DNA from: Alphaproteobacteria bacterium
Lineage (GTDB): Bacteria > Pseudomonadota > Alphaproteobacteria > Caulobacterales > Aquidulcibacteraceae
Length of the DNA stretch: 42,184 nucleotides
Reading direction: 5' to 3'
Assembly: GCA_026400735.1 (NCBI GenBank)
Contig: JAPLOL010000149.1
Location: 1 to 42,184, forward strand
Part shown: positions 9,467 through 17,783 of the stretch, piece by piece
How positions within the stretch are numbered: the first letter of the stretch is position 1
How the letters are laid out: each line of letters begins with the position of its first letter
The notes under the pieces: model-generated
The model's database searches: none
What the model saw: the letters and a program-made list of their open reading frames with translations, nothing else
What the model was told of the DNA's origin: nothing
Translations under genes and position numbers: made by a program

Positions 9467-10960
9467 ATGGCTGACGACATTACCCGCTCGCCGGAAGAAG
9501 GCGGGCGCATTGTAGATGAGCCGATCGGCGAAGCGCTGTCTAAGCGCTATCTCGCCTATGCGCTTTCTACGATCACGAGCCGCGCGCTGCCGGATGTGCG
9601 TGATGGTTTGAAGCCGGTGCACCGGCGTGTGCTTTACGCGATGAAGCGCCTCAACCTCACGGCCGACGCTGCGTTCCGCAAGAGCGCGAAAGTCGTCGGC
9701 GATGTGATGGGCGACTATCACCCGCACGGCGACCAATCGATTTACGACGCGCTCGTGCGCCTCGCGCAAGATTTCAACTCGCGTTACCCGCTAATCGACG
9801 GCCAAGGCAATTTCGGTAACATCGACGGCGATAGCCCGGCGGCGATGCGCTACACCGAAAGCCGCATGACCAAAGCCGCTGAGGCTTTGCTTGAGGGCAT
9901 CGACGAAGACTCCGTCGATTTCCGCGCCAGCTATGACGGCTCGAAGGAAGAGCCAGTCGTGTTGCCGGCGGCGTTTCCGAATCTGCTCGCTAACGGCTCG
10001 TCCGGCATTGCTGTCGGCATGGCGACCAGCATTCCGCCGCACAATCTGGCTGAGCTGATCGATGGATGCTTGCTGCTGATCGAGAATTCGAAGGCCACGA
10101 CTGAGGACTTGCTCAAGGTTATCCCAGGTCCTGACTTTCCGACGGGTGGCATTGTCGTTGAAGCGCCAGAGACGATCCGCGACGCTTACGAAACAGGGCG
10201 CGGTGGTTTCCGTGTCCGTGCGCGTTGGCACACCGAGGATCTCGGTCGTGGCATGTGGCGCATCGTCGTCACTGAAATTCCGCACTTGGTGCAGAAGTCG
10301 AAGCTTGTCGAAGCACTAGCTGCAGTCATCGAGAACAAGAAGGCGCCGTTGCTAGGCGATGTGCGCGATGAAAGCGCGGAGGACTTGCGCCTTGTGCTTG
10401 AGCCTAAGGCGCGCACGGTTGAGCCGGAGATCCTAATGGAGAGCTTGTTCAAGCTCACCGCACTCGAGAGCCGTATTCCGCTCAACATGAACGTGCTGGA
10501 CGCGACAGGGGCGCCGCGCGTTATGAGCTTGAAGGAAGTCCTGCGCGCGTTCCTCGATCATCGCCGCGATGTGCTGCAAAGGCGCACGGCGTTCCGGCTG
10601 GATAAGATCGCGCAGCGTTTGGACGTTTTGGCCGGCCTGTTGATCGTCTTCCTCAACCTGGACGAAGTGATCCGTATCATCCGCAACGAGGACGATCCGA
10701 AGGCAAAGCTCATCCAGCGCTTCAAGCTGAACGAGACGCAAGCGGAAGCCATCCTCAACACGCGCCTGCGCCAGTTGCGTAAGCTCGAGGAAATGGAAAT
10801 CCGTCGCGAGGATGCGGCGTTGCGCGCTGAACAGGCGGAACTACAAGGCTTACTCGAAGACACGCGCAAGCAGTGGCGCAAGGTTGGCGCCGAGCTGAAG
10901 GAAACGCGCAAGCTCTTTGGTCCTGGATCCGCGCGCTCAGAGGCCACGTCGCTGATATGA
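9467..10960 (+). CDS. parC: DNA topoisomerase IV subunit A, catalytic part (gene broken)
   Basis: Topoisomerase IV unlinks daughter chromosomes. This 497-residue frame holds the winged-helix, tower and coiled-coil regions of Par[22 protein letters not shown], the [15 protein letters not shown] helix, catalytic Tyr129 in AAMRYTE, and a coiled coil ending [10 protein letters not shown]. It then leaves the ParC frame at about 10925 and stops after [10 protein letters not shown]. The C-terminal domain resumes in the next frame. Start ATG 9467 follows GGAG at 9457-9460; the upstream GTG at 9455 overlaps that site. Compared with other alphaproteobacterial ParC proteins about 40 residues are absent at the break. 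The enzyme is normally essential, so this is either a sequence error, a recent mutation, or a functional two-piece subunit. Confidence 0.9.
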   Translation: MADDITRSPEEGGRIVDEPIGEALSKRYLAYALSTITSRALPDVRDGLKPVHRRVLYAMKRLNLTADAAFRKSAKVVGDVMGDYHPHGDQSIYDALVRLAQDFNSRYPLIDGQGNFGNIDGDSPAAMRYTESRMTKAAEALLEGIDEDSVDFRASYDGSKEEPVVLPAAFPNLLANGSSGIAVGMATSIPPHNLAELIDGCLLLIENSKATTEDLLKVIPGPDFPTGGIVVEAPETIRDAYETGRGGFRVRARWHTEDLGRGMWRIVVTEIPHLVQKSKLVEALAAVIENKKAPLLGDVRDESAEDLRLVLEPKARTVEPEILMESLFKLTALESRIPLNMNVLDATGAPRVMSLKEVLRAFLDHRRDVLQRRTAFRLDKIAQRLDVLAGLLIVFLNLDEVIRIIRNEDDPKAKLIQRFKLNETQAEAILNTRLRQLRKLEEMEIRREDAALRAEQAELQGLLEDTRKQWRKVGAELKETRKLFGPGSARSEATSLI

Positions 10961-11589
10961 GCGAGATCAAATACAAGGACGGCGACGGGCCAGAGCACAT
11001 CATTCAGTGCCAGACGACCGACAAGTTGCTGCTGTTCTCATCGGACGGGCGCGCGTTCACGCTGGACGCGCACAAGCTTCCGGGTGGCCGTGGGCACGGC
11101 GAGCCGGTGCGTTTGAGCGTCGACATGGCCGACATCGATCAGGCGGTTGCGCTCTTCGTTTATGAAGAGGGATCGAAGCGTTTGGTGGCGAGCCAAGAAG
11201 GGTACGGCTTTGTCGTGCCGGAGAGCGAGATGCTGGCGACGAAGCGGTCGGGCAAGCAGGTGCTCAACGGGCGCGCAATGCAGGCGGCAAAGGTTGTCGG
11301 CGATCAGGTGGCGGTGATTGGCGAGCGGAAGAAGCTGCTGATCTTCCCGCTGGCCGAGATGCCGGAGATGAACCGCGGCAAAGGCGTGAAGCTGCAGAGC
11401 TATCACGATCGCGGCCTCGCCGACGTGAAGGTGTTCGACAAGGTCGAAGGGCTCACCTGGGAGGATGGCGCCGGGCGCGTGCGTCAGGTGGCCGAGTGGA
11501 AGGAGTTCCGCGGCAAGCGCGGCGGCGCCGGCAAGGTGGCGCCGAAGGGCTTCTCGCGCTCAGGCCGCTTCAGCGACGTGATTGGATAG
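10957..11589 (+). CDS. parC: Topoisomerase IV subunit A, C-terminal domain, separate frame
   Basis: Carries the beta-pinwheel DNA-wrapping domain of Par[53 protein letters not shown] and [13 protein letters not shown]. ParC-like sequence in this frame already starts at about 10924 ([11 protein letters not shown]), 33 bases before the ATG at 10957, inside the upstream frame. The ATG overlaps the stop of the N-terminal part as ATGA, so coupled translation of a 210-residue domain is plausible. The first strand of the pinwheel would then be missing. The alternative is a frameshifted pseudogene of one ~750-residue protein. Confidence 0.85.
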   Translation: MSEIKYKDGDGPEHIIQCQTTDKLLLFSSDGRAFTLDAHKLPGGRGHGEPVRLSVDMADIDQAVALFVYEEGSKRLVASQEGYGFVVPESEMLATKRSGKQVLNGRAMQAAKVVGDQVAVIGERKKLLIFPLAEMPEMNRGKGVKLQSYHDRGLADVKVFDKVEGLTWEDGAGRVRQVAEWKEFRGKRGGAGKVAPKGFSRSGRFSDVIG

Positions 11590-11643
11590 CGAAACTCACA
11601 AGGACCCGCTACATAGAGCGTGTTCGTCCGGGAAAGGGTCTCC

Positions 11644-12219
11644 ATGACTTTGATTATCGTCCTCATCGTCATCGTCGTTTTGGCGGTGCTGCTGATCGGC
11701 ATCTACAACCGCCTCGTCGCACTTCGTCAGAACGCCAACCAAGCGTTCGCCGATATCGACGTGCAGCTGAAGCAACGTCACGACCTCATCCCGAACCTGG
11801 TCGAGACCGTGAAGGGCTACGCCGCGCATGAAAAGGGCACGCTCGAAGCGGTGATCCAGGCGCGCAACGCGGCTGTGAGCGCCGAGCGTACGGGTGATCC
11901 GAAGGCCATGGGCCAAGCCGAAGGCGTGCTGGGCGCAGCGCTCGGCCGCTTGATAGCTTTGTCGGAAGCCTATCCGGACCTGAAGGCCAACACGAACTTC
12001 CAACAGCTACAAGCTGAGCTGACGGACATCGAGAACAAGCTCGCCGCGGCGCGCAGGTTCTTCAACAATGCCGTTGGCGAATACAACACGGCGCGAGAGC
12101 AATTCCCGGCGGTCATGTTCGCCGGCATGTTCGGCTTCGGCCCACGCGTCTTCTTTGATGTCGGTGAAGATAGCCGCGCCTCGATGGATGCGGCGCCTCC
12201 GCAGGTTAAGTTCAACTAG
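11644..12219 (+). CDS. lemA: LemA family membrane protein
   Basis: LemA proteins have one N-terminal membrane helix and a long four-helix periplasmic bundle; their role is unclear but they often pair with M48 metalloproteases. This 191-residue product has a hydrophobic segment at residues 3-21, then IYNRLVALRQNANQAFADID and QLKQRHDLIPNLVETVKGYA, the hallmark LemA helix, and FFNNAVGEYNTAREQFPAVM near the end. ATG 11644 follows GGGAAAGGG. It is eleven bases upstream of the M48 gene, matching the common lemA-protease pairing. Confidence 0.94.
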   Translation: MTLIIVLIVIVVLAVLLIGIYNRLVALRQNANQAFADIDVQLKQRHDLIPNLVETVKGYAAHEKGTLEAVIQARNAAVSAERTGDPKAMGQAEGVLGAALGRLIALSEAYPDLKANTNFQQLQAELTDIENKLAAARRFFNNAVGEYNTAREQFPAVMFAGMFGFGPRVFFDVGEDSRASMDAAPPQVKFN

Positions 12220-12230
12220 GCGGCGCTCGC

Positions 12231-13292
12231 GTGGGCGGCGCCTACGGACTCCAGACACATATCTGGAACAACAACTGGAAGACCGTGCTGCTTATGGCCG
12301 GTTTTCCAGTTCTGTTGTTGTTGCTGACGTACGCGCTCTTCCTGCTCTACGCGGGGCTGACCGGCACGTATTACGGCAACCAACCGACGATCGGGTATTT
12401 CATCTGGGCCGGTGATGCGCTTGCAAAAGCCTGGCCGTTCGCGATTGCGGGCGCGCTCTTGTGGTTCGGCATCGCTTACGTTTTCTACCAAGGCATCATC
12501 GATGCGGCGACCGGCGCTCACAAGGTTGAGCGCATGGCCGAGCCAAAGCTCTACAATCTCTTGGAGAACCTTTGCATCTCACGGGGCATCACCATGCCGG
12601 CGCTGCGGATCATGGAGACGGATGCGCTGAACGCGTTCGCGACTGGTCTGCATAAGGGCAATTACTCGGTCACCGTGACGCGCGGGTTGATGAACACGCT
12701 GAACGATGACGAGTTGGAAGCGGTGCTCGCGCATGAGCTGACGCATATTCGAAATGCCGATGTGCGGTTGCTGATCATTGCGGTGATCTTCGTTGGCATC
12801 TTCTCGTTCGTCGGTGAGATGACGTTCCGGAGCCTGCGGTTCGGCGGCATGGGCGGCGGCTCGTCGCGGCGTTCGTCTGGCGGCAGTCGCGATAGCGGTG
12901 GCGGCGCGGCGATCGCGATTATTGTGGCGCTGGTGATCATCGGCATCGCCTATGCGCTGGCTATCGTGATCCGGTTCGCGCTGTCTCGACGGCGCGAATA
13001 TTTGGCTGATGCCGGCGCGGTCGAACTGACGAAGAACCCTGACGCGATGATCACGGCGTTGCAGAAGATTTCCGGCAATCCGGTCGTCGCGAGTGCGCCG
13101 TCCGAGGTGCGCGAGATGTTCATTGAGAACCCGCACTCGGATTTTGCCGGCATCTTTGCGACGCACCCGCCGATCGCAAAGCGGATTGAGGCGCTGGCGA
13201 GGTTCGCGGGCGGACGTGTGCCGATGCCGCAAGCGACACCGCCTGCGTCAGCCCAGCCGCCGTCGCCAGGCAAGCGCGGGCCCTGGGGGTGA
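12231..13292 (+). CDS. M48 family membrane zinc metalloprotease (HtpX-like)
   Basis: Membrane protease, 353 residues, probably involved in envelope protein quality control. Two hydrophobic segments (about 20-42 and 68-88) precede the catalytic region. The zinc site is HELTH at 168-172, and the third ligand is Glu256 in SRRREYLADAGA. Between them are membrane segments (about 178-195 and 224-248) separated by a Gly/Ser/Arg-rich loop at about 204-226. The C-terminus has THPPIAKRIEAL, a typical HtpX box, then a Pro-rich tail. Start is GTG 12231. It lies in an operon with lemA and overlaps the next gene by GTGA. It is longer than E. coli HtpX and is not certain to be its orthologue. Confidence 0.92.
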   Translation: MGGAYGLQTHIWNNNWKTVLLMAGFPVLLLLLTYALFLLYAGLTGTYYGNQPTIGYFIWAGDALAKAWPFAIAGALLWFGIAYVFYQGIIDAATGAHKVERMAEPKLYNLLENLCISRGITMPALRIMETDALNAFATGLHKGNYSVTVTRGLMNTLNDDELEAVLAHELTHIRNADVRLLIIAVIFVGIFSFVGEMTFRSLRFGGMGGGSSRRSSGGSRDSGGGAAIAIIVALVIIGIAYALAIVIRFALSRRREYLADAGAVELTKNPDAMITALQKISGNPVVASAPSEVREMFIENPHSDFAGIFATHPPIAKRIEALARFAGGRVPMPQATPPASAQPPSPGKRGPWG

Positions 13293-13711
13293 GAGCCGTT
13301 CTGCGGAATTTCGTGATTGGCGTCGCTGTTGTGAGTGCCATCGGCGTCATTTTCGTGGGCTGGACAATATTGGCGCTGGGCGCTTGCGATTATCGCATCA
13401 TGTCCGAGCGCGTTTCACCGAGCGGGCGATACGTCGCCGAACTCTACGGCGTTGATTGCGGCATAGGCTCTTACTTTGATGTCGTTATGTTGCGCGATGT
13501 GTCTGCATTCGAGTTGCCGAAGTTAGACGGAATGCCTCCTGGGACAATGATCACGGGCAACTTCGACACCATGGACGATGGCAACGACATGTTCTGGGAT
13601 GGCGAGACGACATTTGTGATTGAGTACGTCAACGGCGACGGCCCAGACTTGGACCGCACCGAATGGGGCGGCGTCCGAATCGAGACGCGGCGAGCGGCGC
13701 CGGTGGAATAA
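13289..13711 (+). CDS. Small membrane-anchored protein of unknown function
   Basis: I do not recognise this 140-residue protein. It has one N-terminal hydrophobic segment (about residues 8-30), a Cys at 33 (GACDYRIMSERVSPSGRYVA), and a soluble domain with acidic strands (FDTMDDGNDMFWDGETTFVI) and VNGDGPDLDRTEWGGVRIET. The N-in, periplasm-facing layout is inferred from the single helix. The GTG start overlaps the protease stop (GTGA at 13289-13292), so it is probably translated with lemA and the M48 protease and may serve the same envelope process. Confidence 0.7.
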   Translation: MRAVLRNFVIGVAVVSAIGVIFVGWTILALGACDYRIMSERVSPSGRYVAELYGVDCGIGSYFDVVMLRDVSAFELPKLDGMPPGTMITGNFDTMDDGNDMFWDGETTFVIEYVNGDGPDLDRTEWGGVRIETRRAAPVE

Positions 13712-13776
13712 GACGCGGCTTCTCTGCAGAAATTTTATGGGATGGCGAGGCGGCTTTAGGGCTGCGATCGCGAGCC

Positions 13777-14370
13777 ATGACCGAAGAAGACCTCGCTGGC
13801 GAGATCGAAGCCCACATCCGCAAGGCGATCAGATTGTGGGTCTGGTCCGGCTATTACGATGATGCCGCCGTCGAGGAGATGCTTCTGGACGTGCTGGAAG
13901 ACGGTGTCGATGTTGACGCCATGTATGCGCTGATACCGGAGGCATTCGCGGCGAAGGCTGACGCGGAGAATGAATGGCCGGAGGTGACGGATTGCGACCG
14001 TTTGAACGCGACCTTCGAAGCGCTTGACGCGCGCGGCGTGTGTGCTCTTCAGAATGCGGGCCTCACACAATCGGATGGTCTCAGCGATGTTCGCGATGCG
14101 GCGCATGCTCGTGGCATGAAGCGTTACCAGGGTTATTGCTTCTTTCACGCGCAGGACATCGAAAGTGCTTTGGATGGGCGCGGGATGTACCTTGCCTTCG
14201 GTGTGTTCGATCGGAACGGCGCGAAAATCGCCGAGATCGGTCAGCGTGTGGTCGCTGCGCTGAGAGAAGCTGGGCTCGCGGTCGATTGGGACGGCGACGA
14301 GAAGAAACGCGTTTCTATTTCGATGATCGAATGGCGCCGCCGGCTCCAAAAAAAGAGGGCGCGACCCTAA
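13777..14370 (+). CDS. DUF6891-like cytoplasmic protein
   Basis: Soluble 197-residue protein without signal or membrane segment. An N-terminal helical, acidic part (EDLAGEIEAHIRKAIRLWVW) is followed by a mixed domain containing LDARGVCALQNAGLTQSDGL, RYQGYCFFHAQDIESAL, MYLAFGVFD and a last strand ISMIEWRRRL. The pattern resembles DUF6891, from memory and not checked; its function is unknown to me. The ATG at 13777 is preferred because the longer frame starting at 13663 would overlap the upstream gene. The stop codon falls in the loop of a hairpin that terminates the opposite-strand pspC transcript. Confidence 0.72.
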   Translation: MTEEDLAGEIEAHIRKAIRLWVWSGYYDDAAVEEMLLDVLEDGVDVDAMYALIPEAFAAKADAENEWPEVTDCDRLNATFEALDARGVCALQNAGLTQSDGLSDVRDAAHARGMKRYQGYCFFHAQDIESALDGRGMYLAFGVFDRNGAKIAEIGQRVVAALREAGLAVDWDGDEKKRVSISMIEWRRRLQKKRARP

Positions 14371-14380
14371 AGTCGCGCCC
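14348..14380 (-). terminator. Intrinsic terminator of the padR-pspC operon
   Basis: Perfect nine-base stem GGGCGCGAC/GTCGCGCCC (14357-14365 with 14372-14380) and loop CCTAAA. On the minus strand it is followed by CTC and seven T residues (A-run at 14348-14354 on the plus strand), a textbook rho-independent terminator 26 bases beyond the pspC stop. It overlaps the last codons of the convergent plus-strand gene. Confidence 0.85.
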
Positions 14381-14405
14381 AGGCTATGGAGCTTGATGCT
14401 GGAGC

Positions 14406-15530
14406 TTAGCCTTGGCTGCTCCAGTAAGTGACGAAGTCGCGGACCACGACGTAACCTTGTTCGATGAAGGCGCGCGCTTCCTCCGAGTAGGTCCACGCGA
14501 AGGCGCCGACGATCACCACGATCGCGAGTGTTGCGAGCCCATCGGTGGCGCCACCGGTGCGGCGGCCGCTGAGCGTTGCATACGAGGTGCGTTGCAGTGC
14601 GCTGAAGGGCGAGGAGATCGCGGCGTAGGCTATGGCGAGCACGACCAGCACGAGCCAAGTCGGCACATCGCCAGGCGGCGTCCAGCCCATGACCGAGCCG
14701 TTGCTCAAGATGGAGAAGAACGCGATCAGGAAGGCGATCAGCAAAGCTGCAGTGATGATTGAGAACACGAAGGCAAAGAGACCGGCGAACATGCGTTCGA
14801 CGTAGCCGACAGGGTAAGCGGGCGCCGCCGCGGCTTGAGCCGCGCCCGCAGCCCAATCGGCGTCCGCTGCACGTTGTTGCTTGCGCCACGATCGGCGCCA
14901 GCGGCGTTCTTCGCGCCGCCAACTGGCGCTGCTGGTTTCGGCGAAACGGCCAGCCTCGCGGCGAGCGCGATCGATGACTTCTTGCGCGTTGAACGGCGCG
15001 CCGTGTGCGGCGGCGATTTCTTCGCTGGTCGATGCGACTGGGACAGCGAAGATCATCACGAGGTAGGCCAAGCAGGTGAAGCCGCCCGTGAAGAGACCGC
15101 TGACGATCCAGAAGACGCGCACCCACGCGACATCAACACCAGCGTACGCGGCCATGCCGGCGCTGACGCCAGTCCAGGCGCCGTTGTCGTAGATACGATA
15201 GAGGCGGCGCGCGGGGCGCCATGGCTCGTGTTGAGGCGCAGCGCCGCTTTGTTGTTGTTGCGCGCCGGATTCAGCTTCGCCCTCGACCGGGCCCATCTCT
15301 TCCAAGATGCGCGTCATCTCTGATGCGGAGACGACCGATTTTCCTGGCGACAGACGTGCGGAGCATTTTTCAGCGATCGCCTGCTCAAGATCGCGGACGA
15401 TCTCGGCTTTGTCAGGGTTGGCGCCAAGGGCCGCCTCCGCGCGGCTCATGTAGGAGCGCAGTGCGTCGTAGGCTGGTTCTTCCAGCTGATACGAGTTGCC
15501 GTTCAGATTGATCGTGACGACGCGTTCCAT
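14406..15530 (-). CDS. PspC-domain membrane protein
   Basis: A 374-residue inner-membrane protein. An N-terminal soluble segment (1-80: MERVVTINLNGNSYQL...ILEEMGPVEG) is followed by a Gln/Ala linker, a PspC domain at about 108-165 (RLYRIYDNGAWTGVSAGMAA with its hydrophobic helix), a strongly charged Arg/Glu/Trp-rich linker (about 185-220), and three further membrane segments. PspC in enterobacteria senses envelope stress; this multi-segment form is found with PadR regulators in many bacteria. It is encoded six bases downstream of padR and shares its promoter. A stress-sensing or membrane-protecting role is inferred from family only. Confidence 0.9.
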   Translation of the reverse strand: MERVVTINLNGNSYQLEEPAYDALRSYMSRAEAALGANPDKAEIVRDLEQAIAEKCSARLSPGKSVVSASEMTRILEEMGPVEGEAESGAQQQQSGAAPQHEPWRPARRLYRIYDNGAWTGVSAGMAAYAGVDVAWVRVFWIVSGLFTGGFTCLAYLVMIFAVPVASTSEEIAAAHGAPFNAQEVIDRARREAGRFAETSSASWRREERRWRRSWRKQQRAADADWAAGAAQAAAAPAYPVGYVERMFAGLFAFVFSIITAALLIAFLIAFFSILSNGSVMGWTPPGDVPTWLVLVVLAIAYAAISSPFSALQRTSYATLSGRRTGGATDGLATLAIVVIVGAFAWTYSEEARAFIEQGYVVVRDFVTYWSSQG

Positions 15531-15536
15531 GAGCTT

Positions 15537-15866
15537 CTATCGCCCCAGGGTTTCGAGTGTTGAAGTGAGGTGACGCCAATAGGCGACGAGTTCGCCTAGT
15601 CGGCCGGAGCCTTTGTCTGTGAGCTGGTAGTATTTGCGCGGTGGACCCTGTCCGCTCTCGACCCATTGGTAGTCGACTAACTCTTCGCGCCGGAGCTTGG
15701 AGAGGAGCGGGTAGAGCGTGCCTTCCTGTGTGGCGAATGGAGTCGGCGCCAAGGCTTCCAGGATGTCGCCCACGTAGGCGGTGCTGCGGCCCGACACGAA
15801 CGTCAGGATCGCGAACTCCAGAAGACCTTTCCGTAGGCCGGCGAATTGTTCGTCTGCGACTGGCAT
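15537..15866 (-). CDS. PadR family transcriptional regulator
   Basis: A 109-residue winged-helix repressor of the short PadR-s2 type. Residues 10-85 form the DNA-binding domain: LRKGLLEFAILTFVS, GTLYPLLSKLRREELVDYQW, and RKYYQLTDKG. The ATG at 15866 is chosen because the product matches family length and AAGGTAG lies just upstream as a ribosome site; the longer frame to 16079 runs through the promoter. It heads a padR-pspC operon. A palindrome overlapping its own promoter suggests autoregulation. The ligand or stress signal is unknown. Confidence 0.93.
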   Translation of the reverse strand: MPVADEQFAGLRKGLLEFAILTFVSGRSTAYVGDILEALAPTPFATQEGTLYPLLSKLRREELVDYQWVESGQGPPRKYYQLTDKGSGRLGELVAYWRHLTSTLETLGR

Positions 15867-15871
15867 AAAGC

Positions 15872-15891
15872 TACCTTGTGATAAAAAGGTA
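15872..15891. promoter_or_regulatory. Candidate PadR operator
   Basis: Perfect inverted repeat TACCTT-N8-AAGGTA, six bases upstream of the padR start codon. It overlaps the -10 element, so bound repressor would block RNA polymerase. PadR dimers bind such spaced palindromes; that this protein binds here is inference from position. Confidence 0.5.
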
Positions 15892-15914
15892 TAGGCGCAT
15901 GCCAAGGTTGTCAA
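15888..15914 (-). promoter_or_regulatory. Promoter of padR-pspC
   Basis: On the minus strand TTGACA (15909-15914) is followed after 13 bases by CCTATACC (15888-15895). This fits the caulobacter housekeeping pattern TTGACGS-N10-14-GCTANAWC with few mismatches. It lies in the short gap between the VOC gene's stop and padR. Confidence 0.6.
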
Positions 15915-15943
15915 GGGTGGAAAGGGCTTCTGAGCCTGGAGTG

Positions 15944-16354
15944 CTATTTCTTGACGGGCGCGCCGATCGACCAGGAATGGCCGAAGGGGTCTTTGAGCTG
16001 GCCGTAGCGGTCGCCCCAGAATTGATCGGCGAGAGGCATTTTGACCTCCGCGCCTGCGGCTACGGCGCGCTCCCACCATGTGTCGGCATTGTCGACTTCG
16101 AGATGGATAGTGATGCCAGTCGGCGGCGGAGCGTCGGCGCCGCGGTGAAACTCCGGGAAGTCGTCGGAGAGCAGGATCGCCGCGCCGTTGACGCGAAAGC
16201 GGGCGTGCATGATGCGCTCGCCGTCCTGGCCGTAATTTCGGAACTCCTCAGTGGCGCCGAATGCACGCGTGTAAAATTCGAGCGCAGCTTTGCCGCCTTT
16301 GACGGTGAGGTACGGATAGACGCCGACGGGAATTGTGGATGTTGCTTCGGCCAT
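15944..16354 (-). CDS. VOC (glyoxalase/bleomycin resistance) family protein, PhnB-like
   Basis: A 136-residue protein with the paired beta-alpha-beta modules of the vicinal-oxygen-chelate fold: YPYLTVKGGKAALEFYTRAF, MHARFRVNGAAILLSDDFPE, ITIHLEVDNADTWWERAVAAG and GDRYGQLKDPFGHSWSIG. The last motif is characteristic of the PhnB/3-demethylubiquinone-like subgroup. ATG 16354 has GGAGAG upstream. It is divergent from rarA and upstream of padR on the same strand. Substrate cannot be told from sequence. Confidence 0.88.
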   Translation of the reverse strand: MAEATSTIPVGVYPYLTVKGGKAALEFYTRAFGATEEFRNYGQDGERIMHARFRVNGAAILLSDDFPEFHRGADAPPPTGITIHLEVDNADTWWERAVAAGAEVKMPLADQFWGDRYGQLKDPFGHSWSIGAPVKK

Positions 16355-16388
16355 CGTTTCTCTCCGTTGAAAGCCGTATGTTCGGGCC

Positions 16389-17699
16389 ATGAGTGATTTG
16401 TTCGAAGCTGCTGGCCTCGACCAGGGCGCGCCGACGCCACTGGCAGAGCGTTTGCGCCCGCGCAAGCTCGATGAGGTGGTTGGCCAGGATCACCTGCTGA
16501 AACCAGAGGGCCCTATCGGGCGGATGGTGGCGCAGAAGCGGTTGGCGTCGATGGTGCTGTGGGGGCCGCCAGGCGTTGGCAAGACCACGATCGCGCGTTT
16601 GTTGGCGGAAGAAACGGGGCTGGAGTTTCAGCAAATCAGTGCGGTGTTCTCGGGCGTCGCAGATTTGAAGAAGGCGTTCGAAACAGCGAAGGGCCGCCGC
16701 GCTTCCGGAAAATCCACGTTGCTGTTCGTGGACGAAATCCATCGTTTCAATCGTGCGCAGCAGGACGGGTTTTTGCCGTACGTGGAGCAAGGCGTCGTTA
16801 CCCTCGTCGGCGCGACGACTGAAAATCCGAGCTTCGAGATCAACGCGGCGTTGCTCTCTCGCGCGCAGGTGTTCGTGCTTAAACGCTTGGATGAGCCAGC
16901 GTTGGAGCTGTTGTTGGCGCGTGCGGAGACTCTGCTCGGCAAGAAGCTGCCGCTGACAGACGATGCGCGGATCGCGTTCACGAATTTGGCGGATGGTGAC
17001 GGACGTTATTTGCTGACGCTGAGCGAAGAGTTATTTGCGTTGCGCGCTGCAGCGCCGCTCGATCCGAAAGCGCTCGGCGAGATGCTGCAGAAGCGCGCGC
17101 CAGCGTACGACAAGGATCGCGAAGAGCATTACAATCTCATCTCGGCGCTACATAAGAGCATTCGCGGCTCTGATCCTGATGCGGCTTTGTACTGGCTCGC
17201 ACGCATGGTAACGGGCGGCGAGGACTTGTTGTTCATCGCGCGGCGCTTGGTGCGTGCGGCGGCGGAAGATGTCGGGCTCGCCGATCCGACCGCGCTGCTG
17301 ATTGCGAACGCGGCGAAGGATGCGGTGCATTTTATCGGTCCGCCGGAGGCGGAACTGCATTTGGCGCAGGCGGTGATCCATTTGGCGACGGCGCCTAAAT
17401 CGAACGCGGCCTACGTCGCTTGGAAGCAAGCCAAGCAAGCCGCGCACGATACCGGCACGCTCGGGCCGCCGATGCACATCCGCAATGCGCCGACGAAGCT
17501 CATGAAGGAGCTGGGATATGGCTCCGGCTATTCGTACGACCACGACGCTGCAGGCGGCTTCTCGGGTCAAAATTACTTTCCCGACGAGATGAAGCGCCGC
17601 CAATTTTACGCGCCCGAAGGCCGGGGCCGCGAAGGCGCGATCAAAGAGCGCCTTGAGCATTGGGCCAAAGTGCGGGCGGAGCGCGCTGAAGAAGAGTGA
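16389..17699 (+). CDS. rarA: Replication-associated recombination protein RarA (MgsA/WRNIP1 family AAA+ ATPase)
   Basis: AAA+ ATPase related to clamp loaders that acts at stalled replication forks. The 436-residue product has an N-terminal PLAERLRPRKLDEVVGQDHL, Walker A GPPGVGKT (59-66), Walker B LLFVDEIHRF (Asp115-Glu116), sensor 1 GATTENPSFE, and the family's C-terminal tetramerisation region (LYWLARMVTGGEDLLFIARR, QAKQAAHD, PDEMKRRQFY). No defect was seen. It is divergent from the VOC gene with 34 bases between the start codons. Confidence 0.95.
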   Translation: MSDLFEAAGLDQGAPTPLAERLRPRKLDEVVGQDHLLKPEGPIGRMVAQKRLASMVLWGPPGVGKTTIARLLAEETGLEFQQISAVFSGVADLKKAFETAKGRRASGKSTLLFVDEIHRFNRAQQDGFLPYVEQGVVTLVGATTENPSFEINAALLSRAQVFVLKRLDEPALELLLARAETLLGKKLPLTDDARIAFTNLADGDGRYLLTLSEELFALRAAAPLDPKALGEMLQKRAPAYDKDREEHYNLISALHKSIRGSDPDAALYWLARMVTGGEDLLFIARRLVRAAAEDVGLADPTALLIANAAKDAVHFIGPPEAELHLAQAVIHLATAPKSNAAYVAWKQAKQAAHDTGTLGPPMHIRNAPTKLMKELGYGSGYSYDHDAAGGFSGQNYFPDEMKRRQFYAPEGRGREGAIKERLEHWAKVRAERAEEE

Positions 17700-17702
17700 T
17701 CG

Positions 17703-17723
17703 CACTCGCCAATCCGGCGAGTG
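17703..17723 (+). terminator. Hairpin after rarA
   Basis: Perfect eight-base stem CACTCGCC/GGCGAGTG with AATCC loop, three bases past the rarA stop. No U-tract follows, so termination strength is uncertain, but the position fits. Confidence 0.45.
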
Positions 17724-17783
17724 ATGCTTCCGAGCGTCGTCGCTGAGCGCTAGGCTGAAGCCTAAGTGTAAGGGGCGCGCTCA

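Noticed and set aside
13756-15126. 456-codon minus frame opposite the DUF6891-like gene and out of phase with pspC
   Set aside because: Arg/His/Leu-rich shadow; pspC in the neighbouring frame has recognisable domains and ribosome placement.
17751-17764. TAGGCT-GA-AGCCTA inverted repeat upstream of the S9 peptidase
   Set aside because: Two-base loop cannot form a stable hairpin as written and no regulator is known for it; could be chance.
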